Shown piece by piece: positions 39,193 to 51,256 of a DNA stretch of 64,000 nt. The stretch is taken from positions 4,898,001 through 4,962,000 of the forward strand of contig CM074128.1 in NCBI GenBank assembly GCA_037178625.1, in the 5' to 3' direction. The stretch's first letter is position 1, and the number at the start of each line of letters is the position of its first letter. Made by a program: the position numbers and the translations under genes. Origin of the DNA: Skeletonema tropicum. Taxonomy: Eukaryota > Bacillariophyta > Thalassiosirophyceae > Thalassiosirales > Thalassiosiraceae. The notes under the pieces were generated by a model, which was not told where the DNA came from, ran no database searches, and worked only from the letters and a program-made list of their open reading frames with translations.

Positions 39193-41534
39193 TCACTTCA
39201 ATCCAGCGTCGGGCTGGTGCTCCTAGAGACGATGGCGTCTGGAGGCAAAGGGCACCGGTTCGGAGCCACGGGCAAGGACTGGGCATAGTTCCCTGGCGGC
39301 TACCTTGGGGGTACCGCTGAAGTCTAACCTTTTCCCTTCGGGGATCAATGGCCCACCTCCATCATATCTGTTGGCCTTTACGTGGCGTTGGAGGATGAGT
39401 ACACTTTTCTCTCTCGCGAGTGGAAGTGGAAACCAACAACAGACAACCAAATCTATTCAATTCCCTCCTCTCATTGGAGTCTATGTTAGAGTTCGTCTCT
39501 GACGTCTAATGTCATCACCTCACTCGATCTTGCGGCAGCTGTGTGTAGGATAAGTCGAGTTGGAGTTGGGCTAGCAATCTTGCTGCATGTATCTTGGCAT
39601 CTGCAATCATTATAGCAACTTCCAGCCTCTGCTCGCAACAAATCTTCCAGCCTACTTCACCTCATCTTCACTGTAACATCAGGTGGCACTGATTCTGATC
39701 TCTAATTTGAGAGTGACCTCAAATTTTATATCTCTCTGAATTGCTATTGCTACTCTTCGCGTAATAAGTAGGAGCAGTAGACTTCGTGATGTGGTAGTTT
39801 GAGACAAGTTGTTCCGATTTGATGTATCATCCATATCACCATCATTGATAAGCCTATCTTGCAGTTCTAGCAATCTCTTCCTCCCCTAATAGAGTCACTT
39901 TATTTCGTCAACGAGGGCGATTGAGTATGCATACCATCGTTCATCCATGTGGACAAGAATTCATCGATACTCCAAATAAACCTTTCCCATTTTCTTTTCT
40001 GGAAGAGTGGCGTTCTTGCATCTTTTCACGGCGTCTCTCGGGTTCTTTCCTCCGTAAATTACACCTCTTACTGTCTTTTCCACCACAAAGCATCATCATC
40101 TTTTTCTCCCAGACCTTAGACTAAGCATGCTTAACATCGTTCTTCGATTCTCCGAAAGGCAACCTTCTTCGACTTTTTCTAGCAATAGTGGCTGTCTTGC
40201 ATGATATTTTCACTGCATCATTTGGAGTCGTTCCCCCGTCCATCAAATCTCTACCTGCATTTTCCAGACGACAAAACTATCCATTTCAAGAATGCCTTGC
40301 CTTGCCTTGCCTTGCCACCTTCATACTTTCTCATCGGTAAGATGCACATCAAAGCTGTATAACTGCCTACCTGCCTATCTTCTCATCTGTAAATTGGACG
40401 TTCGTATCCTAGGAATAATCACATATCATAAATATTGGCAACTGCGTTGATGGAGTACCCATCACAAAAATGCCTGCCTCACGTACGATCTCCTCCTTCA
40501 TGACATATATTGCAGATGACCGCAAGATTCGACTGGCATTAAAATTTGCTACTTGATCACATGGTTGGTGCAACAGAGACGTTTGCGACCTCATACTACT
40601 AATCCTTCTTCTAAGAGGTTTGGGTTGTCGGCTTCATCTGCATCGATGCAGCTATGTAACTCGCTCTCAACTTCAAAGTTGTTAGACAGCGACAGCGGGA
40701 GGGCAAGTGGCAGCAAAGGCAAAAGGAAAAGGTTTGTGAGATCTTTCAGTCGCGATGCGACTTTTCTCTTGTTGGATACTTAAGGAGCCGTGTAAGGAGC
40801 TTCTTTTAAAGAATACTTATCTCACTATCTATCTCCTCTCTTTATCTCTCCAGAGAGAGAGATGGACAGACGACAGACTACGGACTCACATCTCCTTCGA
40901 GGCTGCCAAGCAATACTGAATACTCAATCCTCATAAGTATGCACCATGGAATAGAAATCCTGATAAATGAACAAAAAGGAGAAAGTATCATCTAAAATAC
41001 GACAAGGAAAGAGCCAAATTTGGTGCATGAACATTCCTCTTCAACTATGCAAGTTCCTATTTACGCCTCCTATTATGTATATCAAAGACAAATCCTACAG
41101 GCCAAGCCCAGAGCCAGAGCCTTCTCTTCCTAACTAGCTCACCAGTTTGACAAATTTGATAGTCAACAGTAGTGCGAGGGTTTCTCTTTTCCTTTTAGAC
41201 GCCATCTTTTATCTCGACAGACTGGAACATAGTAAATCATTATTACCTGCCCCAGCACCAGCATTGTTTTGCCACAGACGAAGCAAGAAGATATCGAACC
41301 AAAATTGTAGTAGAAAGGAGTACCCCGACTGATTGCGGCAGGGATAGACTAATCAATATTCTCACGAGGAAAGGTAGTGGTCGAAATGTTGCATGTATGT
41401 CAGATGTGATATCGTAGAGATTTGTGGCTGTCGAATCTTGAAACTCGCTATGTCTGTTGTATTTCTGTTGATAGGTGCGACTATGTATACCTCGCGAATG
41501 AAATATCGAGTCGCTATTGTTGCGTATGTATGAA
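39193..41534. other. Unit 1 distal segment: GC-rich block, then non-coding sequence
   Basis: 39215-39460 is GC-rich (GGCGTCTGGAGGCAAAGGGC ... CTTTTCCCTTCGGGGATCAA) and is the part best conserved in the diverged fifth copy. The remaining roughly 2 kb has no supported gene. It has a (CCTTG)n tract near 40298-40318 and a short GA-rich palindrome near 40850. It is repeated in units 2 and 3. Confidence 0.6.
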
Positions 41535-41669
41535 AAGAGAGAGGGCGATGCACGGACAGGAGGTGATGGAGCAGAAAAGATGAGAAAAATGCTTCCTCGA
41601 GATCATTGCAACATGCATCGCAGGTCATTTTTACAATTTCATCTACTCTCACTTCCTCCCGGTCGGGCA

Positions 41670-41749
41670 GTAAGTGTGGGTCCATCTATATTGCATATCG
41701 CAAGTCTCTAATAATAAGTCGGTGTCTTACCATTCCCCTTCCTTTCTAG
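41670..41749 (+). other. Candidate 80-bp intron upstream of membrane gene, unit 2
   Basis: GGGCA|GTAAGTG is followed 80 bp later by CCTTTCTAG|CTCG, a consensus donor and acceptor pair with a pyrimidine tract. It lies about 0.6 kb upstream of the membrane-protein start codon and recurs in units 3 and 4. In unit 1 the donor is changed (GTAGTG). If real, transcripts begin in this segment and the first exon is non-coding. Confidence 0.5.
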
Positions 41750-42330
41750 CTCGTAGATGAGGATACTTGCCCGCGACTTCATTCCTTGCTTTGTTGCAGC
41801 AGAGGCGGGTAAATGATGACTGTACAAGAAGCGTTTCCCCTCTCAACACGCATCACGATGTTCACTATGAGCGCAACGGACGGCAGGCTATCTTTCTAGA
41901 GGGAGGATCGCGTGCATCCAAAGATTCCTGCGTCATAGTATAATATCCTCGCTTATGATTACGATACAAGACCATGACAAGACTCTTTTGTATTGATGCG
42001 ATATTACCATCACGATATCCAAGTGCAATATCAGACCCATCGCCTTCTCCGCATGACGGAAGAAAGATATTATATCAGCAAACGAATACAGTAAGGAACT
42101 GTGACAATGTGTATATCAGTCGACGACATAAAATGTATTCTACAAGAAATAAGACGCGTATCTCGCGAACCACATGACAAAATCTGATCATGTGCTTGCT
42201 AAGTATCACATGACGAGTCATGAAATGACACATGACCCTTTCTTCAGCACACTCCTTCATCACGCAGAAAAGGCTAGAGAGATCACTTCATAAATCGATT
42301 ATCAATCGTTTGTTTACAACTGTTATCAAC

Positions 42331-43911
42331 ATGTTCGCCATCGTCGCCTTTGTCGTCGCCTTCGCCGCCGTTGCCTTCGCAATGGTGTCACCAGATATGT
42401 GTTTGGATCTTCTGGTGTGGGTTTTCCATCCAAACAACTCGTGGTACTCGTTGGATCATGCTCTTCACATGATCAATGTTGCCATCGTCACCGCGATGTG
42501 GACTATGATCCCCACCCTGATCTTAGTCGATAGAGTGCTGTCCGTCCGCACCTATCTTGGCAAGTTATTTGTCATCGCAACGTGGGTTACATCTCTTTTT
42601 GTCATCGAAGAGATCTGTAACATCGAACTTCTCAGTCCAGAGTTGTTCATAGCAGTACTTGTTGTTGCCGCAATGTATCTGCTCGCCTTCCTCAGATTCC
42701 CATTGATGATCAAGATTGTCTTCCTCTTGAGTCGCCGCATCATGGGACTTATTCTCCGGACTTTCAGTTTCGTCACCCGCCTGATTGTCAACTCCATCCG
42801 TTTGATAATAGCTCCGCTAGTTCTACAGATGTTGGTAAAAGACTTCCTCCAAGTCATGCCTACCAATCTTCCTATATTTGGATTGATTGTAGTTGTAGTT
42901 GTTGGATCCTCCTCCGCCATACTATTGTATGAGATCCTTCAGCTTGCCCTACGCGGGTTCGATGTACTCACTGATGCTATCGCATCAAACATCGTTCATC
43001 TTCCTCCCGCCGATACATCGGAATCTTCCGACTATATCGCCCGTCTCCCGCTAGTGTTACACGTCTCTTGGGCGCAAGATGTTGTTAGTGGACAGATTGT
43101 GTCAATGAAGGAAGCTGGTAGACGTACCGCTTTCAGGAAGCTTTGTTCCATGGTGGATGGAAATTACGAGAAGCAATGGAGAGCCCGGCGCGCTCTAAAG
43201 GGACTCGTTCCACTCATGAAACGCTTCAGGAGGAACCACCCTCTACGCCTTAGAAGCTGGAGTGACTTCGAGTTGATGTTCAGAGAGTGTAAACTCTATG
43301 AGCAAGGTATTGACATGATCTTTCTTGAAATGAAGCTTCGGGCCGAATTTCTCCCTACCCCATCGTTGACAATCGTCCAACGCACATGGGAAGATGCGGT
43401 ATTTGATGATGCTGACATCGTGATTCAGGAAGCAGCTGTTGAACCTATTGGTGCACGGGCACAGGAAGAAGCTGATGCTATGCCTCGAATCGAAGAGGAA
43501 GATCGACTTGTTGAAGCAGCGGTAGAAGTGCTGGCAGCGGAGGAGCCAGTAGCGTTCGATCAGCCGGATGCTATGGAGGAGAGGGAGCTCATCGAGGAAG
43601 CAGCTGTTGAACCTATTGGTGCACGGGCACAGGAAGAAGCTGATGCTATGCCTCGAATCGAAGAGGAAGATCGACTTGTTGAAGCAGCGGTAGAAGTGCT
43701 GGCAGCGGAGGAGCCAGTAGCGTTCGAGCAGCCGGATGCTATGGAGGAGAGGGAGCAAGAGGAAGATGTTCCTGCACCTAGTGTGAAGCGCCGTCGCAGG
43801 AGGAGCGAGGTTGCGAAACTCAGTTCTGAATTGGGTAGCTACTGGGTAACCCCAAGTCGTCCTAGGAGGGGGGCAAGAGTCCGTCGGCAACCGGAGAGAT
43901 ACAAGCCCTAG
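42331..43911 (+). CDS. Array membrane protein, copy 2, 526 aa
   Basis: Same protein as copy 1 with only two residue changes (Ser and Leu where copy 1 has Arg and Phe). In copies 2-4 an in-frame ATG 33 codons upstream (42232 here) would give a 559-residue form with a basic N-terminal extension (TQKRLERSLHKSI). That extension is closed by a stop in copy 1, so the inner start is used. One silent difference, GATGAT for GACGAT near 43402, separates it from copies 3 and 4. Confidence 0.72.
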   Translation: MFAIVAFVVAFAAVAFAMVSPDMCLDLLVWVFHPNNSWYSLDHALHMINVAIVTAMWTMIPTLILVDRVLSVRTYLGKLFVIATWVTSLFVIEEICNIELLSPELFIAVLVVAAMYLLAFLRFPLMIKIVFLLSRRIMGLILRTFSFVTRLIVNSIRLIIAPLVLQMLVKDFLQVMPTNLPIFGLIVVVVVGSSSAILLYEILQLALRGFDVLTDAIASNIVHLPPADTSESSDYIARLPLVLHVSWAQDVVSGQIVSMKEAGRRTAFRKLCSMVDGNYEKQWRARRALKGLVPLMKRFRRNHPLRLRSWSDFELMFRECKLYEQGIDMIFLEMKLRAEFLPTPSLTIVQRTWEDAVFDDADIVIQEAAVEPIGARAQEEADAMPRIEEEDRLVEAAVEVLAAEEPVAFDQPDAMEERELIEEAAVEPIGARAQEEADAMPRIEEEDRLVEAAVEVLAAEEPVAFEQPDAMEEREQEEDVPAPSVKRRRRRSEVAKLSSELGSYWVTPSRPRRGARVRRQPERYKP

Positions 43912-44285
43912 CGAGTATTCTCTAGTGAGGGTGGAGAGGTGGAAAAGAAGTGTGGTGTTTCGGATTGTTGGCTATGCACGTGGTCGCTGATTTGTCAGGG
44001 CCATCACTGTATTTGCAGTGCTGAAGATCAAGTAGGTGTGCCTTGCTGAGTTGAAGAGGGATTGGGCTTCTTTTTTGGATGTGGTGTGCTTGTTTGGGAC
44101 CTTATATTCATATCCTGTTTGATTCTTGCTTTGAGGCGTATTGCTCGTTCGTGGTTGTATCCCCCGAGGGCCGCCATTGTCTGTTTGATTGTCCTTTGTC
44201 TGATTGTCCTTTGTTTGATTGTCCTGTTTGATTGTCCTTCATTATCCTTCATTGAGTTCGAGTGGGCTGGTTTTGGAGCGGAGAG

Positions 44286-45233
44286 GTACGTTTCGAGTTT
44301 CCTATTTACTTTATGCTTGCTTTTCTACTTTGCTTCTTCCCTAACAACAACTTTTATCTTTCTTCTTCTTTCTTAGAGATTGGGCTTGTTCGTTCCGTTT
44401 TCTATCCTTTGATTGTTGCTGCTTGAGGTGTATTGCTTGTTCGCGGTTGTATTCCCCGAGGGCCACCATTGTCTGTTTGATTGTCCTTTGTTTGATTGTC
44501 CTTGTTTGATTGTCCTTGTTTGATTGTCCTTTGTTTGATTGTCCTGTTTGAATCCTTCATTACCTTTCATTTCATTTCTTTTTCGGTGGGCTGGTTTTGG
44601 AGAGGGGGAGGTAAGTTTCGAGTTTCCAAAACGATGTGCGCTTGCTTTTCTACTTTAACTTTACTTCTTTGCTAACAACAACTCTCGACTTTGCTCGTTT
44701 TTGTTTCTATCTCATCCAGGTGGAAAGGATGGAGGGTGTTGTTAGCTGCGGGAGTTGACAGGATGGAGTTTGGGCCGAGGTTCTTTGGTGGGTTCGCTAG
44801 TGTTGTTTGCTTTTTACTACGATTGTTCATTAACTCCTTCTTCTTTTTGTTTTCTATCTCTACATTCATCAGGTCTGAAGGGCGGGTCGTACATGTCAGC
44901 TGGCGGTGGGATAGGATGATCGGGTTCTGAGTTTCGGATGGGTTCGAGTCGGTGAGAATGGTTGGGATGTAGTTGATTGTGTGCTATAACTTTTGTTTTC
45001 GTTCGTCTCCTCCGGTGGTGCCTGATCAACTCTGTCGGGGGTTCTCACACACTAACATTGCTTCTTCCTTTTCCTCTCACTTAGTACGAGCAGCGATGAG
45101 TCGGTTCGAATTGGGGGAGGTACGTTTCCTTGTTGCATGATTTGTGCTTCACTTTTCGGTTCACTTAACGATGCTTGTTTCATTAACACCAATTCTCTCT
45201 TCTATAATCTTTTCTATCTCAACATCCACTTAG
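44286..45233 (+). other. Chain of five candidate introns, unit 2
   Basis: Same donors, branch-like motifs and acceptors as in unit 1. The minisatellite in the second exon carries one extra TTTGATTGTCCTTG unit, which changes the exon length by a number of bases that does not preserve a frame. This argues against coding. Confidence 0.6.
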
Positions 45234-45295
45234 TACGAGCGGGGTGCGGATTGCGGGTTGGAGAGATCGGGGAGTTGGATCTGGAGGAATGATGA

Positions 45296-45464
45296 TATCA
45301 GTAACCAGGCTGATCGGCATGTTCTTTCGCCCCATATCAGTAACCAGGCTGATCGGCACGTTCTTTCGCCTTTATCTGGAGGAATGATGGTATCAGTAAC
45401 CAGGCTGATCGGCATGTTCTTTTGCCCATATCAGTAACCAGGCTGATCGGCACGTTCTTTTGCC
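45296..45464 (+). repeat. Four copies of the ~37-bp repeat, unit 2
   Basis: Identical in number, order and spacing to unit 1. Confidence 0.9.
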
Positions 45465-46794
45465 TCACTTCAATCCAGCGTCGGGCTGGTGCTCCTAGAG
45501 ACGATGGCGTCTGGAGGCAAAGGGCACCGGTTCGGAGCCACGGGCAAGGACTGGGCATAGTTCCCTGGCGGCTACCTTGGGGGTACCGCTGAAGTCTAAC
45601 CTTTTCCCTTCGGGGATCAATGGCCCACCTCCATCATATCTGTTGGCCTTTACGTGGCGTTGGAGGATGAGTACACTTTTCTCTCTCGCGAGTGGAAGTG
45701 GAAACCAACAACAGACAACCAAATCTATTCAATTCCCTCCTCTCATTGGAGTCTATGTTAGAGTTCGTCTCTGACGTCTAATGTCATCACCTCACTCGAT
45801 CTTGCGGCAGCTGTGTGTAGGATAAGTCGAGTTGGAGTTGGGCTAGCAATCTTGCTGCATGTATCTTGGCATCTGCAATCATTATAGCAACTTCCAGCCT
45901 CTGCTCGCAACAAATCTTCCAGCCTACTTCACCTCATCTTCACTGTAACATCAGGTGGCACTGATTCTGATCTCTAATTTGAGAGTGACCTCAAATTTTA
46001 TATCTCTCTGAATTGCTATTGCTACTCTTCGCGTAATAAGTAGGAGCAGTAGACTTCGTGATGTGGTAGTTTGAGACAAGTTGTTCCGATTTGATGTATC
46101 ATCCATATCACCATCATTGATAAGCCTATCTTGCAGTTCTAGCAATCTCTTCCTCCCCTAATAGAGTCACTTTATTTCGTCAACGAGGGCGATTGAGTAT
46201 GCATACCATCGTTCATCCATGTGGACAAGAATTCATCGATACTCCAAATAAACCTTTCCCATTTTCTTTTCTGGAAGAGTGGCGTTCTTGCATCTTTTCA
46301 CGGCGTCTCTCGGGTTCTTTCCTCCGTAAATTACACCTCTTACTGTCATTTCCACCACAAAGCATCATCATCTTTTTCTCCCAGACCTTAGACTAAGCAT
46401 GCTTAACATCGTTCTTCGATTCTCCGAAAGGCAACCTTCTTCGACTTTTTCTAGCAATAGTGGCTGTCTTGCATGATATTTTCACTGCATCATTTGGAGT
46501 CGTTCCCCCGTCCATCAAATCTCTACCTGCATTTTCCAGACGACAAAACTATCCATTTCAAGAATGCCTTGCCTTGCCTTGCCTTGCCACCTTCATACTT
46601 TCTCATCGGTAAGATGCACATCAAAGCTGTATAACTGCCTACCTGCCTATCTTCTCATCTGTAAATTGGACGTTCGTATCCTAGGAATAATCACATATCA
46701 TAAATATTGGCAACTGCGTTGATGGAGTACCCATCACAAAAATGCCTGCCTCACGTACGATCTCCTCCTTCATGACATATATTGCAGATGACCG

Positions 46795-47334
46795 GATCGC
46801 CTGCGTGTCAGTATTCTGACCAAGGCCCGAAAGGCGTGGAAAATGATATCTCGTCTCCTGCGTAGCGAGAACATGAAACCCAGGGTTTGCGGTATGTTTT
46901 TTAAGGCAGTCGTGCAGGCAGTGCTTTTGTATGGGAGTGAGACTTGGGTATTGACGGATTCGGCGTTGCGGTGTCTGGAAGGCTTCTATTATCGAGCTGC
47001 TTGCCGCATGGCACGCAGGAATCGACCTAAGAAGAACGAACGGACTGGAGAGTGGAGGTATCCGGATAAGAAGGAGTTATTTGAGGAGGTTGGGCTGTAT
47101 ACTTTGACGGAGTACATCGAAAAGCGGAGAAAGACTATTGGGGCATACATCAGGGACCGCCCGATTCTGGATCTTTGTAGGGATGGTGAGAGACAACGTG
47201 GTACCAGCAAACACCGATGGTGGTGGGAGCAGCCATATGAGGCGGACCCGGAGAGGGAAGAGGATGCCTCTTCTATTGTATCTGGAGCCGCGTCTGAGGT
47301 GGAATCTCTGTTGTCTGTCGAGGATAGTGCATAA
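46795..47334 (+). pseudogene. C-terminal fragment of a LINE reverse transcriptase
   Basis: The frame is open from the insertion junction: DRLRVSILTKARKAW, then FKAVVQAVLLYGSETWVLT, the typical end of the reverse-transcriptase thumb region of LINE-type elements. A C-terminal domain ending RPILDLC and a Trp-rich, acidic tail follow, with the stop at 47332-47334. The catalytic palm (YxDD) is absent because of the truncation. It is an inert fragment, with no internal stop, so it is young. Confidence 0.9.
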
Positions 47335-47488
47335 AGGGGTTGGCTAGCTGGATCTTCACGTGTGGGGTTTAGTATAGTCTTTTATTTCTATAACAGCAAG
47401 CGCCTAGGGGTTGCATGAGCACTGCCCGCGGACTTGTTAGTCCATTCGTTGGGAAAGACGTGTAATGCCCGAAGGCCAAGTTACACAC
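46795..47488 (+). mobile_element. 5'-truncated LINE (non-LTR retrotransposon) insertion, 694 bp
   Basis: The insertion interrupts unit 2 only. It is flanked by a 14-bp target-site duplication ATTGCAGATGACCG (46781-46794 and 47489-47502) that occurs once at the equivalent place in units 1 and 3. The insert begins directly in coding sequence, so it is 5'-truncated, as is usual for target-primed reverse transcription. It ends in AAGTTACACAC without a poly(A) tail. Confidence 0.95.
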
Positions 47489-49163
47489 ATTGCAGATGAC
47501 CGCAAGATTCGACTGGCATTAAAATTTGCTACTTGATCACATGGTTGGTGCAACAGAGACGTTTGCGACCTCATACTACTAATCCTTCTTCTAAGAGGTT
47601 TGGGTTGTCGGCTTCATCTGCATCGATGCAGCTATGTAACTCGCTCTCAACTTCAAAGTTGTTAGACAGCGACAGCGGGAGGGCAAGTGGCAGCAAAGGC
47701 AAAAGGAAAAGGTTTGTGAGATCTTTCAGTCGCGATGCGACTTTTCTCTTGTTGGATACTTAAGGAGCCGTGTAAGGAGCTTCTTTTAAAGAATTTCTCA
47801 CTATCTATCTCCTCTCTTTTATCTCTCCAGAGAGAGAGATGGACAGACGACAGACTACGGACTCACATCTCTTTCGAGGCTGCCAAGCAATACTGAATAC
47901 ATACTCAATCCTCATAAGTATGCACCATGGAATAGAAATCCTGATAAATGAACAAAAAGGAGAAAGTATCATCTAAAATACGACAAGGAAAGAGCCAAAT
48001 TTGGTGCATGAACATTCCTCTTCAACTATGCAAGTTCCTATTTACGCCTCCTATTATGTATATCAAAGACAAATCCTACAGGCCAAGCCCAGAGCCAGAG
48101 CCTTCTCTTCCTAACTAGCTCACCAGTTTGACAAATTTGATAGTCAACAGTAGTGCGAGGGTTTCTCTTTTCCTTTTAGACGCCATCTTTTATCTCGACA
48201 GACTGGAACATAGTAAATCATTATTACCTGCCCCAGCACCAGCATTGTTTTGCCACAGACGAAGCAAGAAGATATCGAACCAAAATTGTAGTAGAAAGGA
48301 GTACCCCGACTGATTGCGGCAGGGATAGACTAATCAATATTCTCACGAGGAAAGGTAGTGGTCGAAATGTTGCATGTATGTCAGATGTGATATCGTAGAG
48401 ATTTGTGGCTGTCGAATCTTGAAACTCGCTATGTCTGTTGTATTTCTGTTGATAGGTGCGACTATGTATACCTCGCGAATGAAATATCGAGTCGCTATTG
48501 TTGCGTATGTATGAAAAGAGAGAGGGCGATGCACGGACAGGAGGTGATGGAGCAGAAAAGATGAGAAAAATGCTTCCTCGAGATCATTGCAACATGCATC
48601 GCAGGTCATTTTTACAATTTCATCTACTCTCACTTCCTCCCGGTCGGGCAGTAAGTGTGGGTCCATCTATATTGCATATCGCAAGTCTCTAATAATAAGT
48701 CGGTGTCTTACCATTCCCCTTCCTTTCTAGCTCGTAGATGAGGATACTTGCCCGCGACTTCATTCCTTGCTTTGTTGCAGCAGAGGCGGGTAAATGATGA
48801 CTGTACAAGAAGCGTTTCCCCTCTCAACACGCATCACGATGTTCACTATGAGCGCAACGGACGGCAGGCTATCTTTCTAGAGGGAGGATCGCGTGCATCC
48901 AAAGATTCCTGCGTCATAGTATAATATCCTCGCTTACGATACAAGACCATGACAAGACTCTTTTGTATTGATGCGATATTACCATCACGATATCCAAGTG
49001 CAATATCAGACCCATCGCCTTCTCCGCATGACGGAAGAAAGATATTATATCAGCAAACGAATACAGTAAGGAACTGTGACAATGTGTATATCAGTCGACG
49101 ACATAAAATGTATTCTACAAGAAATAAGACGCGTATCTCGCGAACCACATGACAAAATCTGAT

Positions 49164-49183
49164 CATGTGCTTGCTAGCACATG
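49164..49183. promoter_or_regulatory. Perfect hairpin/palindrome upstream of copy 3
   Basis: CATGTGCTTGCTAGCACATG has 8-bp perfect arms around TGCT, within a cluster of CATGA/TCATG motifs just before the membrane-protein gene. Unit 4 has the same sequence at 55463-55482. Units 1 and 2 have a longer, less symmetric version (CATGTGCTTGCTAAGTATCA...). A transcription-factor site cluster is possible. Confidence 0.45.
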
Positions 49184-49301
49184 ACGAGTCATGAAATGAC
49201 ACATGACCCTTTCTTCAGCACACTCCTTCATCACGCAGAAAAGGCTAGAGAGATCACTTCATAAATCGATTATCAATCGTTTGTTTACAACTGTTATCAA
49301 C

Positions 49302-50882
49302 ATGTTCGCCATCGTCGCCTTTGTCGTCGCCTTCGCCGCCGTTGCCTTCGCAATGGTGTCACCAGATATGTGTTTGGATCTTCTGGTGTGGGTTTTCCAT
49401 CCAAACAACTCGTGGTACTCGTTGGATCATGCTCTTCACATGATCAATGTTGCCATCGTCACCGCGATGTGGACTATGATCCCCACCCTGATCTTAGTCG
49501 ATAGAGTGCTGTCCGTCCGCACCTATCTTGGCAAGTTATTTGTCATCGCAACGTGGGTTACATCTCTTTTTGTCATCGAAGAGATCTGTAACATCGAACT
49601 TCTCAGTCCAGAGTTGTTCATAGCAGTACTTGTTGTTGCCGCAATGTATCTGCTCGCCTTCCTCAGATTCCCATTGATGATCAAGATTGTCTTCCTCTTG
49701 AGTCGCCGCATCATGGGACTTATTCTCCGGACTTTCAGTTTCGTCACCCGCCTGATTGTCAACTCCATCCGTTTGATAATAGCTCCGCTAGTTCTACAGA
49801 TGTTGGTAAAAGACTTCCTCCAAGTCATGCCTACCAATCTTCCTATATTTGGATTGATTGTAGTTGTAGTTGTTGGATCCTCCTCCGCCATACTATTGTA
49901 TGAGATCCTTCAGCTTGCCCTACGCGGGTTCGATGTACTCACTGATGCTATCGCATCAAACATCGTTCATCTTCCTCCCGCCGATACATCGGAATCTTCC
50001 GACTATATCGCCCGTCTCCCGCTAGTGTTACACGTCTCTTGGGCGCAAGATGTTGTTAGTGGACAGATTGTGTCAATGAAGGAAGCTGGTAGACGTACCG
50101 CTTTCAGGAAGCTTTGTTCCATGGTGGATGGAAATTACGAGAAGCAATGGAGAGCCCGGCGCGCTCTAAAGGGACTCGTTCCACTCATGAAACGCTTCAG
50201 GAGGAACCACCCTCTACGCCTTAGAAGCTGGAGTGACTTCGAGTTGATGTTCAGAGAGTGTAAACTCTATGAGCAAGGTATTGACATGATCTTTCTTGAA
50301 ATGAAGCTTCGGGCCGAATTTCTCCCTACCCCATCGTTGACAATCGTCCAACGCACATGGGAAGATGCGGTATTTGACGATGCTGACATCGTGATTCAGG
50401 AAGCAGCTGTTGAACCTATTGGTGCACGGGCACAGGAAGAAGCTGATGCTATGCCTCGAATCGAAGAGGAAGATCGACTTGTTGAAGCAGCGGTAGAAGT
50501 GCTGGCAGCGGAGGAGCCAGTAGCGTTCGATCAGCCGGATGCTATGGAGGAGAGGGAGCTCATCGAGGAAGCAGCTGTTGAACCTATTGGTGCACGGGCA
50601 CAGGAAGAAGCTGATGCTATGCCTCGAATCGAAGAGGAAGATCGACTTGTTGAAGCAGCGGTAGAAGTGCTGGCAGCGGAGGAGCCAGTAGCGTTCGAGC
50701 AGCCGGATGCTATGGAGGAGAGGGAGCAAGAGGAAGATGTTCCTGCACCTAGTGTGAAGCGCCGTCGCAGGAGGAGCGAGGTTGCGAAACTCAGTTCTGA
50801 ATTGGGTAGCTACTGGGTAACCCCAAGTCGTCCTAGGAGGGGGGCAAGAGTCCGTCGGCAACCGGAGAGATACAAGCCCTAG
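49302..50882 (+). CDS. Array membrane protein, copy 3, 526 aa
   Basis: Predicted protein identical to copy 2; the only difference seen is a silent one. The alternative upstream ATG is at 49203. Promoter-side sequence differs from copy 2 by a 7-bp deletion in the palindrome region, giving a perfect hairpin. Confidence 0.72.
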   Translation: MFAIVAFVVAFAAVAFAMVSPDMCLDLLVWVFHPNNSWYSLDHALHMINVAIVTAMWTMIPTLILVDRVLSVRTYLGKLFVIATWVTSLFVIEEICNIELLSPELFIAVLVVAAMYLLAFLRFPLMIKIVFLLSRRIMGLILRTFSFVTRLIVNSIRLIIAPLVLQMLVKDFLQVMPTNLPIFGLIVVVVVGSSSAILLYEILQLALRGFDVLTDAIASNIVHLPPADTSESSDYIARLPLVLHVSWAQDVVSGQIVSMKEAGRRTAFRKLCSMVDGNYEKQWRARRALKGLVPLMKRFRRNHPLRLRSWSDFELMFRECKLYEQGIDMIFLEMKLRAEFLPTPSLTIVQRTWEDAVFDDADIVIQEAAVEPIGARAQEEADAMPRIEEEDRLVEAAVEVLAAEEPVAFDQPDAMEERELIEEAAVEPIGARAQEEADAMPRIEEEDRLVEAAVEVLAAEEPVAFEQPDAMEEREQEEDVPAPSVKRRRRRSEVAKLSSELGSYWVTPSRPRRGARVRRQPERYKP

Positions 50883-51256
50883 CGAGTATTCTCTAGTGAG
50901 GGTGGAGAGGTGGAAAAGAAGTGTGGTGTTTCGGATTGTTGGCTATGCACGTGGTCGCTGATTTGTCAGGGCCATCACTGTATTTGCAGTGCTGAAGATC
51001 AAGTAGGTGTGCCTTGCTGAGTTGAAGAGGGATTGGGCTTCTTTTTTGGATGTGGTGTGCTTGTTTGGGACCTTATATTCATATCCTGTTTGATTCTTGC
51101 TTTGAGGCGTATTGCTCGTTCGTGGTTGTATCCCCCGAGGGCCGCCATTGTCTGTTTGATTGTCCTTTGTCTGATTGTCCTTTGTTTGATTGTCCTGTTT
51201 GATTGTCCTTCATTATCCTTCATTGAGTTCGAGTGGGCTGGTTTTGGAGCGGAGAG

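Noticed and set aside
38958..39286. Minus-strand frames containing repeated TCRSAWLLI segments
   Set aside because: They are produced by the 37-bp DNA repeats read in reverse. Spacing changes frame between repeats, so there is no sign of selection on a protein.
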